Assembly (NCBI GenBank): GCA_051294375.1
Contig: CM119270.1
Coordinates: 4,596,152-4,660,151, forward strand
Length of the DNA stretch: 64,000 nt
Source of the DNA: Paraspadella gotoi
Taxonomy: Eukaryota > Chaetognatha
Direction: 5' to 3'
The position numbers and the translations under genes were made by a program. Under the pieces are notes generated by a model that had not been told where the DNA came from, ran no database searches, and saw nothing but the letters and a program-made list of their open reading frames with translations. Positions 1 through 11,800 of the stretch are shown here, piece by piece (within the stretch, counting starts at the first letter, position 1; the number at the start of each line of letters is the position of its first letter).

Positions 1-1671
1 TTTTTTTCCTTCTTCTTATGGTTCTTTTTTGTTTGTTTCGTGTGAGAGTGAAACGTAAATCAAACCTTTAAGTGTCGCGTGAATAAAGTGATTTGTCTTT
101 TTTTTTTTAGTGCGCGTGCGTATTTTAATTTTTGAAAAATATTTGCGATTGTATTTATATATTTTTATATATATCGTAGTTTTATTTATTCTTTTTTCCC
201 CTTTTCACTGGTTTTCACTGCATTTTGCGACAGTTTAATCCGCCCTTGTTGCTTTAGATGTTTTTTATTTTCCTTTTTTTATTTTTTTGTCGTTTCGTCG
301 ATGATTCGAAGAAATTTTGTTGTTCCAAAATTGTTTTTATAAATAACTTTGAACCTTAATTAATAACCGTTTTGTTATATAAACAAACTTTCTTCGAGCC
401 TTACCCGATAAACGTTTGTTGAATCAATTCCTTTACCTATTGATCGCTTGATTTCTTCAGTCCTTTATTCATTAATAAATAATAATAAATTCGCTCGCAC
501 GCTTACTACGTCAGAGATAAATGTTGACCCGCTCCCTACCTTTTGCACACGAAAGCATTTTTTGAGTGTGAGATGACGATAAATTATAAAAATTAAACCA
601 CTATGACTCAACTAATATCGAGTTATGAGCAAGAAATAAATTAGTGTGAATAATGTTTCCTTCTTTGTCATAAGGACGCTCAAGAGGTAAGAAACGCTTT
701 TTTTCAATTTACACGATTTAGTGCATACCACTCTATCTCAACCTTCTCTCTCTTTCTACCTCGCTGTGTACTGTGCCATAGGCGATTTTTTTTTACATGT
801 CATAATTCATAAACCGCACTTTATAATTTTTTTTAACTCAGTTTTAGTAATGTAATAATATTACTTGAATTCATTGATATTCTTTGAAGAAATCCACGTT
901 TTTTTCGCGTTTTGTCTAAATTTACTTTTTTCCTGTCAACTTGTGTAAGTTTGTTTTTTGTTTAGTCGATTTAATAAACTAAGACAAGATTTATTACATC
1001 CTTTTCATATATAAATTAAGATATTTAAAAACTTCCCCGAAAACATTAAAGTTCATATCTAAAACAAGTAAACATTTGCTTGCGCTATTAGAACGATCAG
1101 AATGGTGTAGTATTCACGAATAATGTATTTTAATATTCTTCGCTATTACTTTTGATTCAATTACAAAATGTTAAATAAAATCTATTTCGTGGCTGAAAAT
1201 ATTCAAGATAGCTTTACCTAACGTTTAGAACTCCACGGAAGGTATACCACACCACGCTTAAACAGAACAATTTTTTTAAAAGAAATGGTGAAAAAAAACC
1301 CTGTGTTTCTCTGCACTCGATGCATGAGTCCCCCCCAAAAAAAAATTTAATAATAATAAAAAAAACAATTAATTTTGATTGAATCTAAACCGTGTCGCGC
1401 TAACATTACTCTCAACTGAATTTAACAATATTCAATTTCCACAAAAAAAAATATTAAGGCTAATATTTAACGCGATTCAACTTTTGCTAAATTGTGATGG
1501 ATCAACGAAAAGATGATTGGCTGGAATTTGAATTGAACCAAGATGATTGGCTGAAAATTAATTGGAACCAATATGATGAAGTGCTTGATATTCTTTTAAT
1601 GGCTTTTGAAATAGTGGCTTGTGTTATGCCTTGTGATAGGACCCGTAATCTGTGGGAACAAATGGTAAAAT
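1..1671. other. AT-rich non-coding DNA
   Basis: No ORF or splice-bounded exon stands out. The stretch holds T- and A-homopolymers. Around 1508-1570 there is a short imperfect duplication built on the motif GATGATTGGCTG; the same motif pair recurs in the stonin intron near 29703 and its duplicate near 21575. Nothing else is supportable. Confidence 0.6.
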
Positions 1672-1754
1672 GAAGAAGAAGAAGAAGAAGAAGAAGAAGA
1701 AGAAGAAGAAGAAGAAGAAGAAGAAGAAGAAGAAGAAGAAGAAGAAGAAGAAGA
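1672..1754 (+). repeat. (GAA)n microsatellite
   Basis: An uninterrupted run of about 27 GAA triplets (purine-rich on this strand). Runs of this kind can adopt triplex structures and are length-polymorphic. No coding frame is associated. Confidence 0.95.
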
Positions 1755-2055
1755 CAAGTGGTCGAGTGTTCAAGCGATCAAGTAACATCACGTGACCTCA
1801 ATCCATCTGTCCATCCATCCATCCATCTTTCTTCATCCTTCTCTTCTTTTTCTTTCCCTCACATTTTTCTCCTCCTTAAAAATCTTACCTTAAAATTCAC
1901 TTGACCTTACTTTCCTTTACTACATTAAAAGCGACTTGCAAATTTCACATTTGATTTCACTTATTTCCCAATTTTCCTTTTTTTTTCCCCGACTCCGCCC
2001 AACCGCTCCCACCTGGCCCCACCCGCTTTCTCCCGCCAAAAACTGCTGCACATTT

Positions 2056-2057
<2 letters not shown>

Positions 2058-2140
<83 letters not shown>
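2058..2140 (+). repeat. (CT)n microsatellite forming a polypyrimidine tract
   Basis: About 41 CT dinucleotides, followed by a C-rich stretch that ends in CACCCTAG at 2193. The run sits directly upstream of the candidate exon at 2194 and would act as an extended polypyrimidine tract for its acceptor. Confidence 0.9.
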
Positions 2141-2148
<8 letters not shown>

Positions 2149-2193
2149 ACCCCCAACACCCCGCCTCCCACTCCCCCCCAAACCCCACCCTAG

Positions 2194-2406
2194 ATCCGTG
2201 AACTACAAAAAACAACACCGTGCTGGCTGTTTCGGAAGCAAGCAGGAGGATCATCGCGCAACGAGCATCACGGCCGCGCGGCGGCGGCCCCGTCGACCAT
2301 TCGCCGCGCTCGTGAGCGGAGCAGCGGAGACGGGATGCGCCGCAGACCAAAGGCGCGAGGGACATCCTTGGCCATGTTGGATCCGGTTGCCAAGATCCGT
2401 CGGTGA
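2194..2406 (+). CDS. Likely terminal coding exon of an unidentified gene
   Basis: A 71-codon frame opens right after a textbook acceptor (long CT/C tract, then CCCTAG) and closes at TGA 2404-2406. The peptide begins IRELQKTTPCWLF, is rich in Arg/Ala/Ser, and ends with LAMLDPVAKIRR. GC content jumps sharply over this exon relative to its AT-rich surroundings, as in the confirmed exons of this window. There is no in-frame ATG near the start, so upstream exons would lie to the left, possibly outside the window. I do not recognise the family. Other frames over the same GC-rich island are also open, so the frame choice rests on the acceptor. Confidence 0.4.
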   Translation: MRELQKTTPCWLFRKQAGGSSRNEHHGRAAAAPSTIRRARERSSGDGMRRRPKARGTSLAMLDPVAKIRR

Positions 2407-3107
2407 TCGGCCGGCCGGGACGCCGACCGGGCAGAAGTGGAGTTGGGGAGGGGGGGAGGGTCCGGGTGGGGATTTTCGACGTTTTCCTTGTTAATTTATA
2501 TATGTATATCAAATATTTTGATTCGATATCGCTATCTGTTTATATATTCATACGCTAATTTTAAGCCATACGATAACAAGGCACTATTATTTATTATCTA
2601 CTGCGCTTTACTCTATTTTCTGAACTTTAATTTAATTTATTCACCGTCACTGAAAATCGAATTAAATTGCTCTTAAAACGACGTCGACTACAACCACATA
2701 AAATTAATGTCATCGTAATTCGTAATTGAGTCGCCTTCGCTGTTTGCGGGAGTGGAGAATTTTAAATCCAATATTATATACGATTAATTAAAAATAAAAA
2801 TTAATAAAATTGGAAAATAAAGATATAAATAACTAATTCCACGGCCCCAATGAGTAGATGGAAACATCTAATCACGTGACTTAACCCGAGGGTATCGTTG
2901 TTTCCTGAACCAGCGACCCTCGTTTGACCAGAGCAAATTCCTCCCATCGGACCGGACCTCCTAATTTGCCGAACCTGCCTTTTCCGGTTCTCAGATGGTC
3001 GCGTCATAAAAACGGCGACATCAACGTAATGGAATTTCGCGTTGTTGTTGTTATTATTTCTTCCTCGTCGCTGTTTTGGAGAAAATTCGTCATTCTTCTT
3101 TGTAAAC

Positions 3108-3154
<47 letters not shown>

Positions 3155-3831
3155 AAACATCTCCATTCTCCATATGGTGGAAGACGATTGAAGACAGAGG
3201 AACGACTTCAAGAGAAAAAGAAAAAAGAGCGAATAAAAAAGGAGAAAAAAAGAAAAAAAGAAAAGAGACTAAGCGGATTAAAGAGTCTTTTTGAGATAGA
3301 GAGGAAAAAAAAGTGTTTTTGTTGACCCCGGGATGGCGAGCTGAGGAAGAGCTCGTCTTTTTAGAAATCGGGAAACATGGATAAAAAATACAGTAAAGGC
3401 TAAATTAAGCTTTTAAAATAAGACCATGAGAAGTAAAAGGAAATCTCTCCTTTTTTTTCTTCGCTCCTCTTCCTCCGCCTCCTCCTCCTCCTCCTCTATC
3501 TCTTATTTTTTTCTTTACTATGAAATTAGTACAATCAATATAAAAATAAATTCATTTATTCAATAAACAAACTATTTTGCCGCTGACTTTAGCCTCTGGT
3601 GGCTTAAGGCCTCTATCCCTCTTTTATGATAATAAAACTGTAATATCTCTCAATCTAGTTTGGCTTGATATATTTTCTTATATATCCTTACATCCAATAA
3701 AATTTTTAACTCTTTCAATTGGATAAAAGGACCTTCTCTCTTGACAATATTCAGCTTTTTACTCCTTCTCTATCTTTTTTCCACTCTCTCTCTTTTCTAT
3801 CACTCTCTCTCTCCTTTCATCACTCTCTCTC

Positions 3832-3888
<57 letters not shown>

Positions 3889-4711
3889 TTCTCTGCTCTC
3901 TCTGATCTCTCATATCTTCTTCCACGTGATTTCCTCTTCCATCCGTTAGACAAAGAAAATCGATCGAGTGATATTTTCTCGTAAATATTTTATTGGGCGA
4001 CAAACTTCAGAGAATGTGGGTTCTTTAACCTTTTCTTGTTTCCATTCTCGTTGTGTATTTAACTAATATCTGTGATTTCTCTACTTCTTTTTTTTTAAAT
4101 TTTATTTCTCTAACTTCTCTTGTTCTTCAATTGAAGTAACATCCCTTACGTCTATAACAGAAATATTTATATTAAAAGAAAAACAACAATTCGCTCATCA
4201 AATTGTATTCGTTTTATTTTTATGCGAAAGATTGATAATTCAAACCAAGCATTTGTTTTTATTATGATGCTACCAACTACACCGATTCAGGTAAAATTGA
4301 ATTTACATTAATTCTATTTGGGCTGTACTACATGTTCGATTACATAAGTAAATAAAGTCGTTACAAATACGTTCTTATTTCATCATACAAAACATATGGC
4401 ATAAATTTATTAAAAATCAAATAATTTATACAAAATATCTTATGTTTTTTCCCCTTCGTCTAAATTTTTCTCTGCGTTAGTCGGTATTACTGCCTAAAGC
4501 AAAGAAAGGCATTCTTTAAGCTCACGTCGTGAAGTCCAGACAAAAAAAATATTTAAAAAAAAAAAAAAGATTTGTTTCGTTTTTCCCAAAAAAAAGCTAA
4601 TATCATAATTCGTGGAAAACAGAAAACAAAAACAAAAGACTATTTTTTTTCTGGAAGTCAAAATCTTCTCGAGCCAGCCGTAAAAGCTGTAAAAAAAAAT
4701 AAAAAGAGAAA

Positions 4712-4748
<37 letters not shown>

Positions 4749-4834
4749 TTAATAATATTAATAATAATATTAATAATAATAATTATAACAAAAAAACGAA
4801 ATTTACCTCCTGGCAGTATCAAACGCTTCTCGAA
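2407..4834. other. Non-coding interval with several microsatellites
   Basis: The stretch contains a (GA)n run at about 3111-3151, long (CT)n runs at about 3780-3890, a (TAA)n run at about 4713-4790 and poly-A tracts. Open frames over these repeats are simple-sequence artefacts. No supported exon was found. It separates a plus-strand terminal exon from a minus-strand gene, so it would be a convergent 3' region. Confidence 0.6.
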
Positions 4835-5200
4835 CTACGAGCGACGTCTGTAGAACATTCGCGGCCGGGGCGTGGTCGTCCGCGGTGGGTGCGGTGGGTG
4901 CGGTGGGTGCGTGTGGTTGTGGTGTCCGTGGTGTCCGTGGTGTCCGTGATGTCCGTGATGTCCGTGATGACCGGGCGGTCCGTGTTGATGACGATGATGA
5001 CAACGATGAATGACGAACCCGACGGGGACGGCGATGAGGACGAGGATGATGAAGATCATCACGAACGCCATCTTCCGGCGACGACGCGGTTTCTCCACCA
5101 CGATCACCGGCGCCGGAAATTCGGGCGTCGCCGGCGCCGCTTCCTCGACCGGCGCCTTCTCCGCCGCCTTTTTGTCGGCGGGGATTGTGATGATGGTCAT
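4835..5200 (-). CDS. Histidine-rich single-pass membrane protein (121 aa)
   Basis: The ORF starts MTIITIPADKK in a reasonable context (cacaATGa). Layout: residues 1-38, an Ala/Pro/Glu-rich N-terminal segment; then PRRRRK, a basic stop-transfer-like cluster; residues ~44-65, one hydrophobic helix (AFVMIFIILVLIAVPVGFVI); then a tail with about six GHH triplets, a HPP repeat and TTTPRPR. By the positive-inside rule the N-terminus is cytosolic and the His-rich tail is outside or lumenal, i.e. type II. The tail could bind metal ions (inference). The first residues and layout recall the cytosolic/TM exon of ITM2/BRICHOS proteins, but no BRICHOS domain follows. The stop falls just before a good donor-like site (GGAG|GTAAAT near 4807), so the frame may be truncated by an indel and continue into further exons. 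Confidence 0.6.
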   Translation of the reverse strand: MTIITIPADKKAAEKAPVEEAAPATPEFPAPVIVVEKPRRRRKMAFVMIFIILVLIAVPVGFVIHRCHHRHQHGPPGHHGHHGHHGHHGHHGHHNHTHPPHPPHPPRTTTPRPRMFYRRRS

Positions 5201-6201
5201 TGTGAAAGAGTGGCGAGAAAAAAGACAAGAAAGTTGGTGTTTTCTCAGGTTTTTCTCAATAAACGAAATTCAATTCTTTTTACGCATCAAAAGTTTTGTT
5301 CAAAAGACCTGTTTTTTTTTTCGGCTCAGAAGCTGCTGCTTCCGTCGCCGCGTCTGTCGACTTCGTCCTGCTGCTCCCTGCGGCGTTAAGCCCGGTGCAA
5401 CATTTAAAAAAACTGAATTGTTCAATTTGTCACAATACTGCTTCATAAGACTTCTTACCCTAATAATCCCTTACCCTAACATCAAACCCTAATAACTAAC
5501 TCTAATGGCGCTTTTGGAAAATAGGGCCCCGATTTTTTTACCCTTTCCTTTCAAATTATCCGCCTGTAGCGGCAGCAATTTATAAGTTGGCAGCGCCGTC
5601 ACATGCAGTTCCTTTTTGATCATAAGACAATGAGTAAATTTAAATTCGAATGAAAGAAAACCGGTTGTCAAAATATTCAGACTGCCGACGACAAAGACGA
5701 CGATGACGACGACGACCACTGAAAATAGTTGTCCAATTTTTATGTCAAAGGGGCATTAAGTTAAAGAAAGAAAGTTCGTTCTTATAATTTATAAGATTAT
5801 GAGATAAAAGATAAGACACGAAAAGAAAGAATGAGTGGATTTTTATGTTGTTTTTTTTTTTTCAGTTTTAATGAGACTTAATCCAATAGTATTTCGGTTA
5901 GATGTAGTTTCGCCGACTCTTTTAAATGCTAAGGTCTCCTTGGTTAGAAAGTGACATAAAATCATATTAAAAATTTATTGAGCAAAACAGTTTCTTATTC
6001 TTATCTTATTTTCATTCTCATCTCATCTTCATTCTCATCTCATTCTCATATCATTATCATCTCTACTTCATTCTCATCTCATTCACATTCTAATTCTCTT
6101 CTCATTTTGTCTCCTTTTTCCCTTTCCTATCTCAACGGTGTCCGCCATAAAATATGCTCCTCTATAATTTATTCTTTTTGAACTCAAGTTGTCACTTCCT
6201 T
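5201..6201. other. Upstream region and AT-rich spacer
   Basis: The first ~200 bases are the presumed 5' UTR/promoter side of the minus-strand membrane-protein gene. A degenerate CTCATTCTCAT repeat lies at about 6005-6110. No exon is supported. Confidence 0.5.
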
Positions 6202-6226
6202 NNNNNNNNNNNNNNNNNNNNNNNNN
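6202..6226. other. Assembly gap of exactly 25 N
   Basis: A fixed 25-N gap. Another of the same length is at 24275-24299, where the two sides are overlapping copies. Such constant gaps usually mark joins whose true size is unknown or negative. Noisy sequence begins immediately to the right. Confidence 0.95.
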
Positions 6227-8530
6227 ACCAAAAGCAGAGATCCCACCTTCATCGATTAGAACTGACACGACGTGACAAACGTGTTCTTGATTTCCCCCCA
6301 ACCCTTATCGATGACTGACCATTGTGTGACCCAATGAGTAACTGACCACGACGTCGTTTCTTGATTTCCCCCCAACACTTCATTTCTGAACTGACCCGAT
6401 TATTGATCGCCCCACCTGATTAGCTGACACGATGTCGTTCTTTGATTTCCCCCCCAACCGTTCTCGATTAGAAACTGACCACTGACGTCGTTCTTAGATT
6501 TCCCCCCAACCCTTCAGTCGATTACGAACTGACCACGACGTCGTTCTTGATTTCCCCCCAATCTTTCATCGATTTGAACGACCACGACTGTCGTTCTTGG
6601 ATTCCCGCCCAACCCCTTCTCGATTAGAACTTTGACCACGACGTCGTCTTATGTTTCCCCCCAACCTCACTCGATTTTGAACTGACCACGACGTTCTTCT
6701 TGTTTCCCCCCTCACCCTTATACCGATTAGAACTGACCTTACGAGTCAGTTCTTGATTTCCCCCCAACTTCCTCGATTAGATGACCACGGAAATGCTCGT
6801 TCTTGATTTCCCCCCAACCCCCGTTCACTCGATTTAGAACTGACCACGACGTCGTTCTGATTTCCCCCCACCTCATTTCATCGATTAGACGACCACGCCC
6901 CCCCACGTGCGTTCTTGATTTCCCCCCCAACCTTCTTCGATTAGAACTGACCACGAGTGTTCTTGATTCCCCCCAACTTCATCGATTTGAACTGACAACG
7001 GATGTCGTTCTGATTCCCCCCCAACCCTTCTCGATTGAACTGACCACGATCGTCCTTCGTTGATTTCCCCCCTACACTTCCTTCGATTAGAACTTGACCA
7101 CATCGTCGTCTTGATTTCCCCCCCAACCCTTCCTCGATTAGAACTGACCACGACGTCGTCTTGATTTCCCTCCCCCAACCCTTCACTCATAGAACTGACC
7201 ACCGACGTCGTCTTTGATTTCCCGCCAATCTTTCCTCGATTAGAACTGACCACGACTGTCGTTTCCCCCCTTCGATTAATTGCACGACGCTCTACGCCTC
7301 ACCCTCTCTTGAATTACACGACGTGTCGTATCCCCCAACAACGATTGTACGTCTCTCGTTTCTTGCATTTCCCCCCATCACTAACTGGCGTCGTTCTGAT
7401 TCCCCCATCAGCATAGACCTGACCAACGACGTCGTTCTTGATTCACTTCCAAGACGACCACGACTTTGACCCCAACCTATTTAATCCGAGTTTCTTTCCA
7501 ACTCTTTCACGATTGAATGAACACGACGTCGTTCTTGATTTCCCCCAAACCCTTCATCGGATTGAACTGACCAGAATGGTCTTCTTGATTTCCCCCCCTC
7601 CGAATCCGCTTCCTATCGAATTAGAACTGACCACGATGTTCGTTTCTTGATTCTCCCCCCAACCCTTCCTCGATTAGACTGACACGCGTCGTCTCTTAGC
7701 TTATCCTTCCCCCCAACCCTTCATCGATTAGAACTGACCACGACGTCGCATTCCCCCCTCATCGATTTAGCTACCGATTGTTCGATTTTCCCCCAACCCT
7801 CCTCGATTAAGAACTGACCCGACGTCGTCTCTTAGATTTCCCCCAACGCCTTCTCGATATAGAAGCTGACTCACGACGTCGTTTCTTGATTCCCCCCAAT
7901 CTTCAATCGATTATGAACTGACCACGATGTCGTTCTTGATGCCCGCCCTCAACCCTTCCTCGATTAAGAACTGAGACACGTATGTCGATTCTTGATTTTC
8001 CCCCCAACCCTTGCTAATCGATTAGAAGCTGACCACGACTGTCTTCTTGATTTCCCCCCCTACCCTTCCTCGATTTAGAATGACCACGAATGTCGTTCTT
8101 GATTTCCCCCCCAACCCTTCCTGATTAGAACTGACCACGATGTCGTTCTGATTTCCCCCCCAACCCTTCCTCGATTAGAAACTGACCACGATCGTTGTTC
8201 TTGATTCCCCCCCAACCCTTCCTCGATTAGAACTGACCACGACGGTCGTTCTTGATTTCCCCAACCCTTCATCGATTTGAACTGACCACGATGTCATTCT
8301 TGATTTCCCCCAACCCTTCTCGATTAGAACTGACCACGACGTCGTTCTTGATTTCCCCCCTCAACCTTCATCGATTAGAACTGACCACGACGTCGTTTTG
8401 ATTTCCCCCCAACCCTTCCTCGATTAGAACTGACCACGACGTCGTTCTTGATTTCCCCCCAACCCTTCCTCGATTAGAACTGACCACGAACGTCGTTCTT
8501 GATTTCCCCCCAACCCTTCCTCGATTAGAA
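6227..8530 (-). repeat. Satellite array, left inverted arm (~50-bp unit, ~46 copies)
   Basis: Tandem, indel-riddled copies of a 50-bp unit containing GATTAGAACTGACCACGACG, then TCGTTCTTGATTTCCCCCC and AACCCTTCCTC. Each unit carries the small palindrome CGACGTCG. Variants differ mainly in CCTCGATTAG versus CATCGATTTG and in ACGTCG versus ATGTCA. Copies are nearly perfect at ~8400-8530 and degrade leftwards. The right arm carries the same unit in reverse complement. No conserved ORF is present. Confidence 0.95.
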
Positions 8531-8693
8531 CTGACCACGGACGTCGTTCTTGATTTTCCTCGCGCTGCGAATCGTGACTTTTGATCTTTTCCTCGTCGTC
8601 GTCGGCGTCTCGTCGGCGGGTGAGTCCAGCTGCAGCACCTTCTCCTTCAACTCTCTCGTGTCGAAAGGATCGAAGTCGGAGAGCGCGGGGCAT
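8525..8693 (-). CDS. Exon-like ORF in the spacer of the inverted satellite
   Basis: On the minus strand, a CCCCTCCAG acceptor at ~8694 opens a 55-residue frame ending at a TAA inside the first satellite unit (8525-8527). The peptide begins CPALSDFDPFDTRELKEK, continues with an acidic/Pro stretch, and ends with a basic segment, VTIRSARKIKN. It contains a DPF tripeptide, the class of motif bound by the AP-2 alpha ear, and a short amphipathic stretch. Codon-like composition and GC match true exons here. Roughly the last third, from the TTTRKR region on, lies inside the inverted arm and therefore recurs at ~8756-8815 on the plus strand. No family is recognised. It may be an exon, a captured exon fragment, or chance. 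Confidence 0.3.
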
Positions 8694-8805
8694 CTGGAGG
8701 GGCAGGACGTTGGGAAGGGGTGGGGTGGGCAGGATGGGTGGGTTTAAAAGTGGGACGACGACGAGGAAAAGATCAAAGTCACGATTCGCAGCGCGAGGAA
8801 AATCA

Positions 8806-11800
8806 AGAACGACGTCGTGGTCAGTTCTAATCGAGGAAGGGTTGGGGGGAAATCAAGAACGACGTCGTGTCAGTTCAATCGATGAGATTGGGGGGAAATC
8901 AAGACGACGTCGTGGCAGCTCTCTAATCGAGGAAGGGTTGGGGGGGAAATCAAAAACGACGTCGTGGTCAGTTCTAATCAAGGAGGGTGACGAGGGGGGA
9001 AATAAGAACGACGTCTGGTCAGTTCCGAATCGAGGAAGGGTTGGGGGGCTGAATCAAGAGACGACATCGTCGTCAGTTCAGAATCGCTGAACAGATTGGG
9101 GGGGGAATCAAGAAGCACGTCGCGTTCAGGTTCTAATCAAGGAAGGTTGGGGGGGAATCAAGAACAACATCGTGGTCAGTTTTCTAATCCGTAGAAGGGG
9201 TGAGGGGGGAAATACAGAAAAGCGACATAAGTGGTCAGTTCTAATCGATGAAGGGTTGGGGGGGAAATTTAAGAACGACGTTCGTGGTCAGTCTAAGCAT
9301 CGAGGAAGGGTTGGGGGGGAAATGCAACGAACGACGTCGTGGTCAGCTTTCTAATTCGAGGGAAGGGTTGGGGGGAAATCAGAATGACGATACGTGGTCA
9401 GGTTCTATATTGATGAACGGGTTGAGGGGGGGAATCAAAGAACGAATCGTGGTCAAAGTTCTAATCGATGAAGGTGAGGGGGGAAATCAAGAAAGACATA
9501 ACGTGAGTCAGTTCTATAATCGATGGGGGTTAGGGGGGGAAATCAGAGAACGACGTGTGGTCAGTTCTAATCGAGGGAGGGTTGGGGGGGGAAAAATCTG
9601 GGTAGCACATGCATGAAGAGGGAAAACAACGTCGTGGTCAGTTCTAATCGGAGGGTGGGGAAATAAGCGGTAAGTGTCAGTTTAATCGGGAAGGGTTGGG
9701 GGAATCAAGAAACGACATCGTGGTCAGTTCTAATCAGGAAGGGTGAGGGGGGGAAATCAAGAATGACCATCGTGGTCAGTTCAAATCCGATGAGGGTTGG
9801 GGGGAAATCAAGAACGACGATCGTGGTACAGTTCTAATCGATTGAAGGAGTTGGGGGAACAATAAGACACGTGGGTCATTCAAATCGATGAAGGGTTGGG
9901 GCAAATCAAAGAACGACCGTCGTGGTCAGTACTAATCGAGGAAGGGTTGGGGCGGGAATCAAGAACGACGTCGTGGTCAGTCTATCGATGAAGGGTTGGG
10001 GGGGAATCAAGAACGACTCGTGGGTCATGTTCTAATCAAGTGAAGGAGTTTGGGGGGGAAATCAAAGAAGACATCGTGCACGTCGAGAAGGTGGCGAAAC
10101 AGATACTGTGTACATCAAATCGATTGAATGGGTTTGGGGGGAAAATACAACGAACGACGTCGTGTGTATTCTTAATCGATGAGGGTTGGGGCGGAAATCA
10201 AGAACGACGTGTCGTTCAAAGTAGTGGGGAACAAACGACGTGTGCAGTTAATCGTGAAGGGTTGGGGGAATCTAAGAACGACGTCGTGGTCAGTTCTAAT
10301 CGATGAAGAGATTGGGGGAAATCAAAGAACGACGTCGTGGTCAGTTTCTAATCGAGTGAGGGTTGGGGGGAAGGAAATCAAGACGACGCGTGGTCAGTTC
10401 TAATCGATGAAGGGTTGGGGGGGATAATCAAGAACGACGATCGTGGTCAGTTCTTAATCGATGAAGGATCGGGTGAGGGGGGAAATCAAGAATGGACTAA
10501 TTTGGTCAGTTCAATCGATGAAGGGTTGGGGGGAATCAAGAACGACGTCGTGTGTCAGTTCTAAATCGATGAAAGTTGGGGGGAAATCAAGAACGACGTC
10601 GTGGTCAGTTCTATCGAAGAAGGGTTGGGGGAGGAAATTCAAGAACGACACCGGGGGGCTGTGTCGTTTTAATCAGAGAAGGGTGGGGGGCGAAATCAAG
10701 AACGACTCGTGGTCAGTTCTAAATCGAGTGAAACGGGATTGTGGGGGGAAATCAAGAACGACGTTCCGGGTAGTTCTATCGATGAAGAGTTGGGGGAGGA
10801 AACAAGAACGACGTCGCTGGTCAGTTCTAACTCGAGGATAGGGTTGGGGTGGAAACAAGAACGAACGTCGTTGGTCAAGTTCTAATCGAGGTGAAGGTTG
10901 GGGGGAAATCACAGACGAACGTCGTGGTCAGTTCTAATCGAGGAGGGGTTGGGCGGGGAATCAAGAAGACTCCGGGTCAGTTCAAATCGATGAAGGAGAT
11001 TGGGGGGGAATCAAGAACGACGTCGTGCGTCAGTTCGTAATCGGCTGAAGGTTGGGGGGAAATCAAGAACGACGTAGTGGTCAGTCTCTAATCGAGGAAA
11101 CGGATTGGGGGGAAATCAGAACGACATCGTGGTCAGTTCTAATCGATGGAAGGGTGAGGGGGGAAAATCAAGAACGACATCGTGGTCATTCTAGATCGAT
11201 GAAGGTTGGGGGGAAATCAAGAAACGACTTCGTAGTCAGTTCAATCGATTAGATGAGAAGTGGGGAAATCAAAAGACAATCGCTGGCGTCAGTTCAAAAA
11301 TTCGATGTAAGGGTTGGGGGGAAATCAAAGAACGTTTGTCACGTCTGTGGTCAGTTCTAATCAGGAAGGGTTGAGGGGGAAAATCAAGAACGAATCGTGG
11401 TCGTTCAAATCGATGAATGGTTGGGGGGAAATTCAGAACGCTGTAGTTCGAATCGAGGGTTGCGGAATCAGAAGCTGGTCAGTTCTAATCGAAGAAGGGT
11501 GGGGGGGAAATCTAAGAACGCGTCGTGGTCAGCTTTTAATCGATGAAGGTTGGGGGGGAAATAAGAACGAGTGTGGTCAGTTCTAATCGATGAAGGGTTG
11601 GGGGGAAATCAAGAACGACGTCGTGGGTCAGTTCTAATCGAGAAGGTTGGGGGGAAATCCAAGAACGCATCCGTGGTCAGTTCTAATCAACGGAAGGGTG
11701 AGGGGGGGGGAAATTCAGAATGACATCGATGTCAGTCTCTAACGATAAGGTTCTGGGGGGAATCCAGAACGAAACACGTCTCGTGGTCTAGTTCTAATCG

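Noticed and set aside
1936-2193. 85-codon plus-strand and overlapping minus-strand ORFs over the CT repeat
   Set aside because: Ser-Leu and Arg-Glu repeats are translations of a dinucleotide microsatellite.
4803-5228. 141-codon minus-strand ORF overlapping the His-rich protein
   Set aside because: No ATG start; the MTIIT frame has a start codon and a clear membrane helix.
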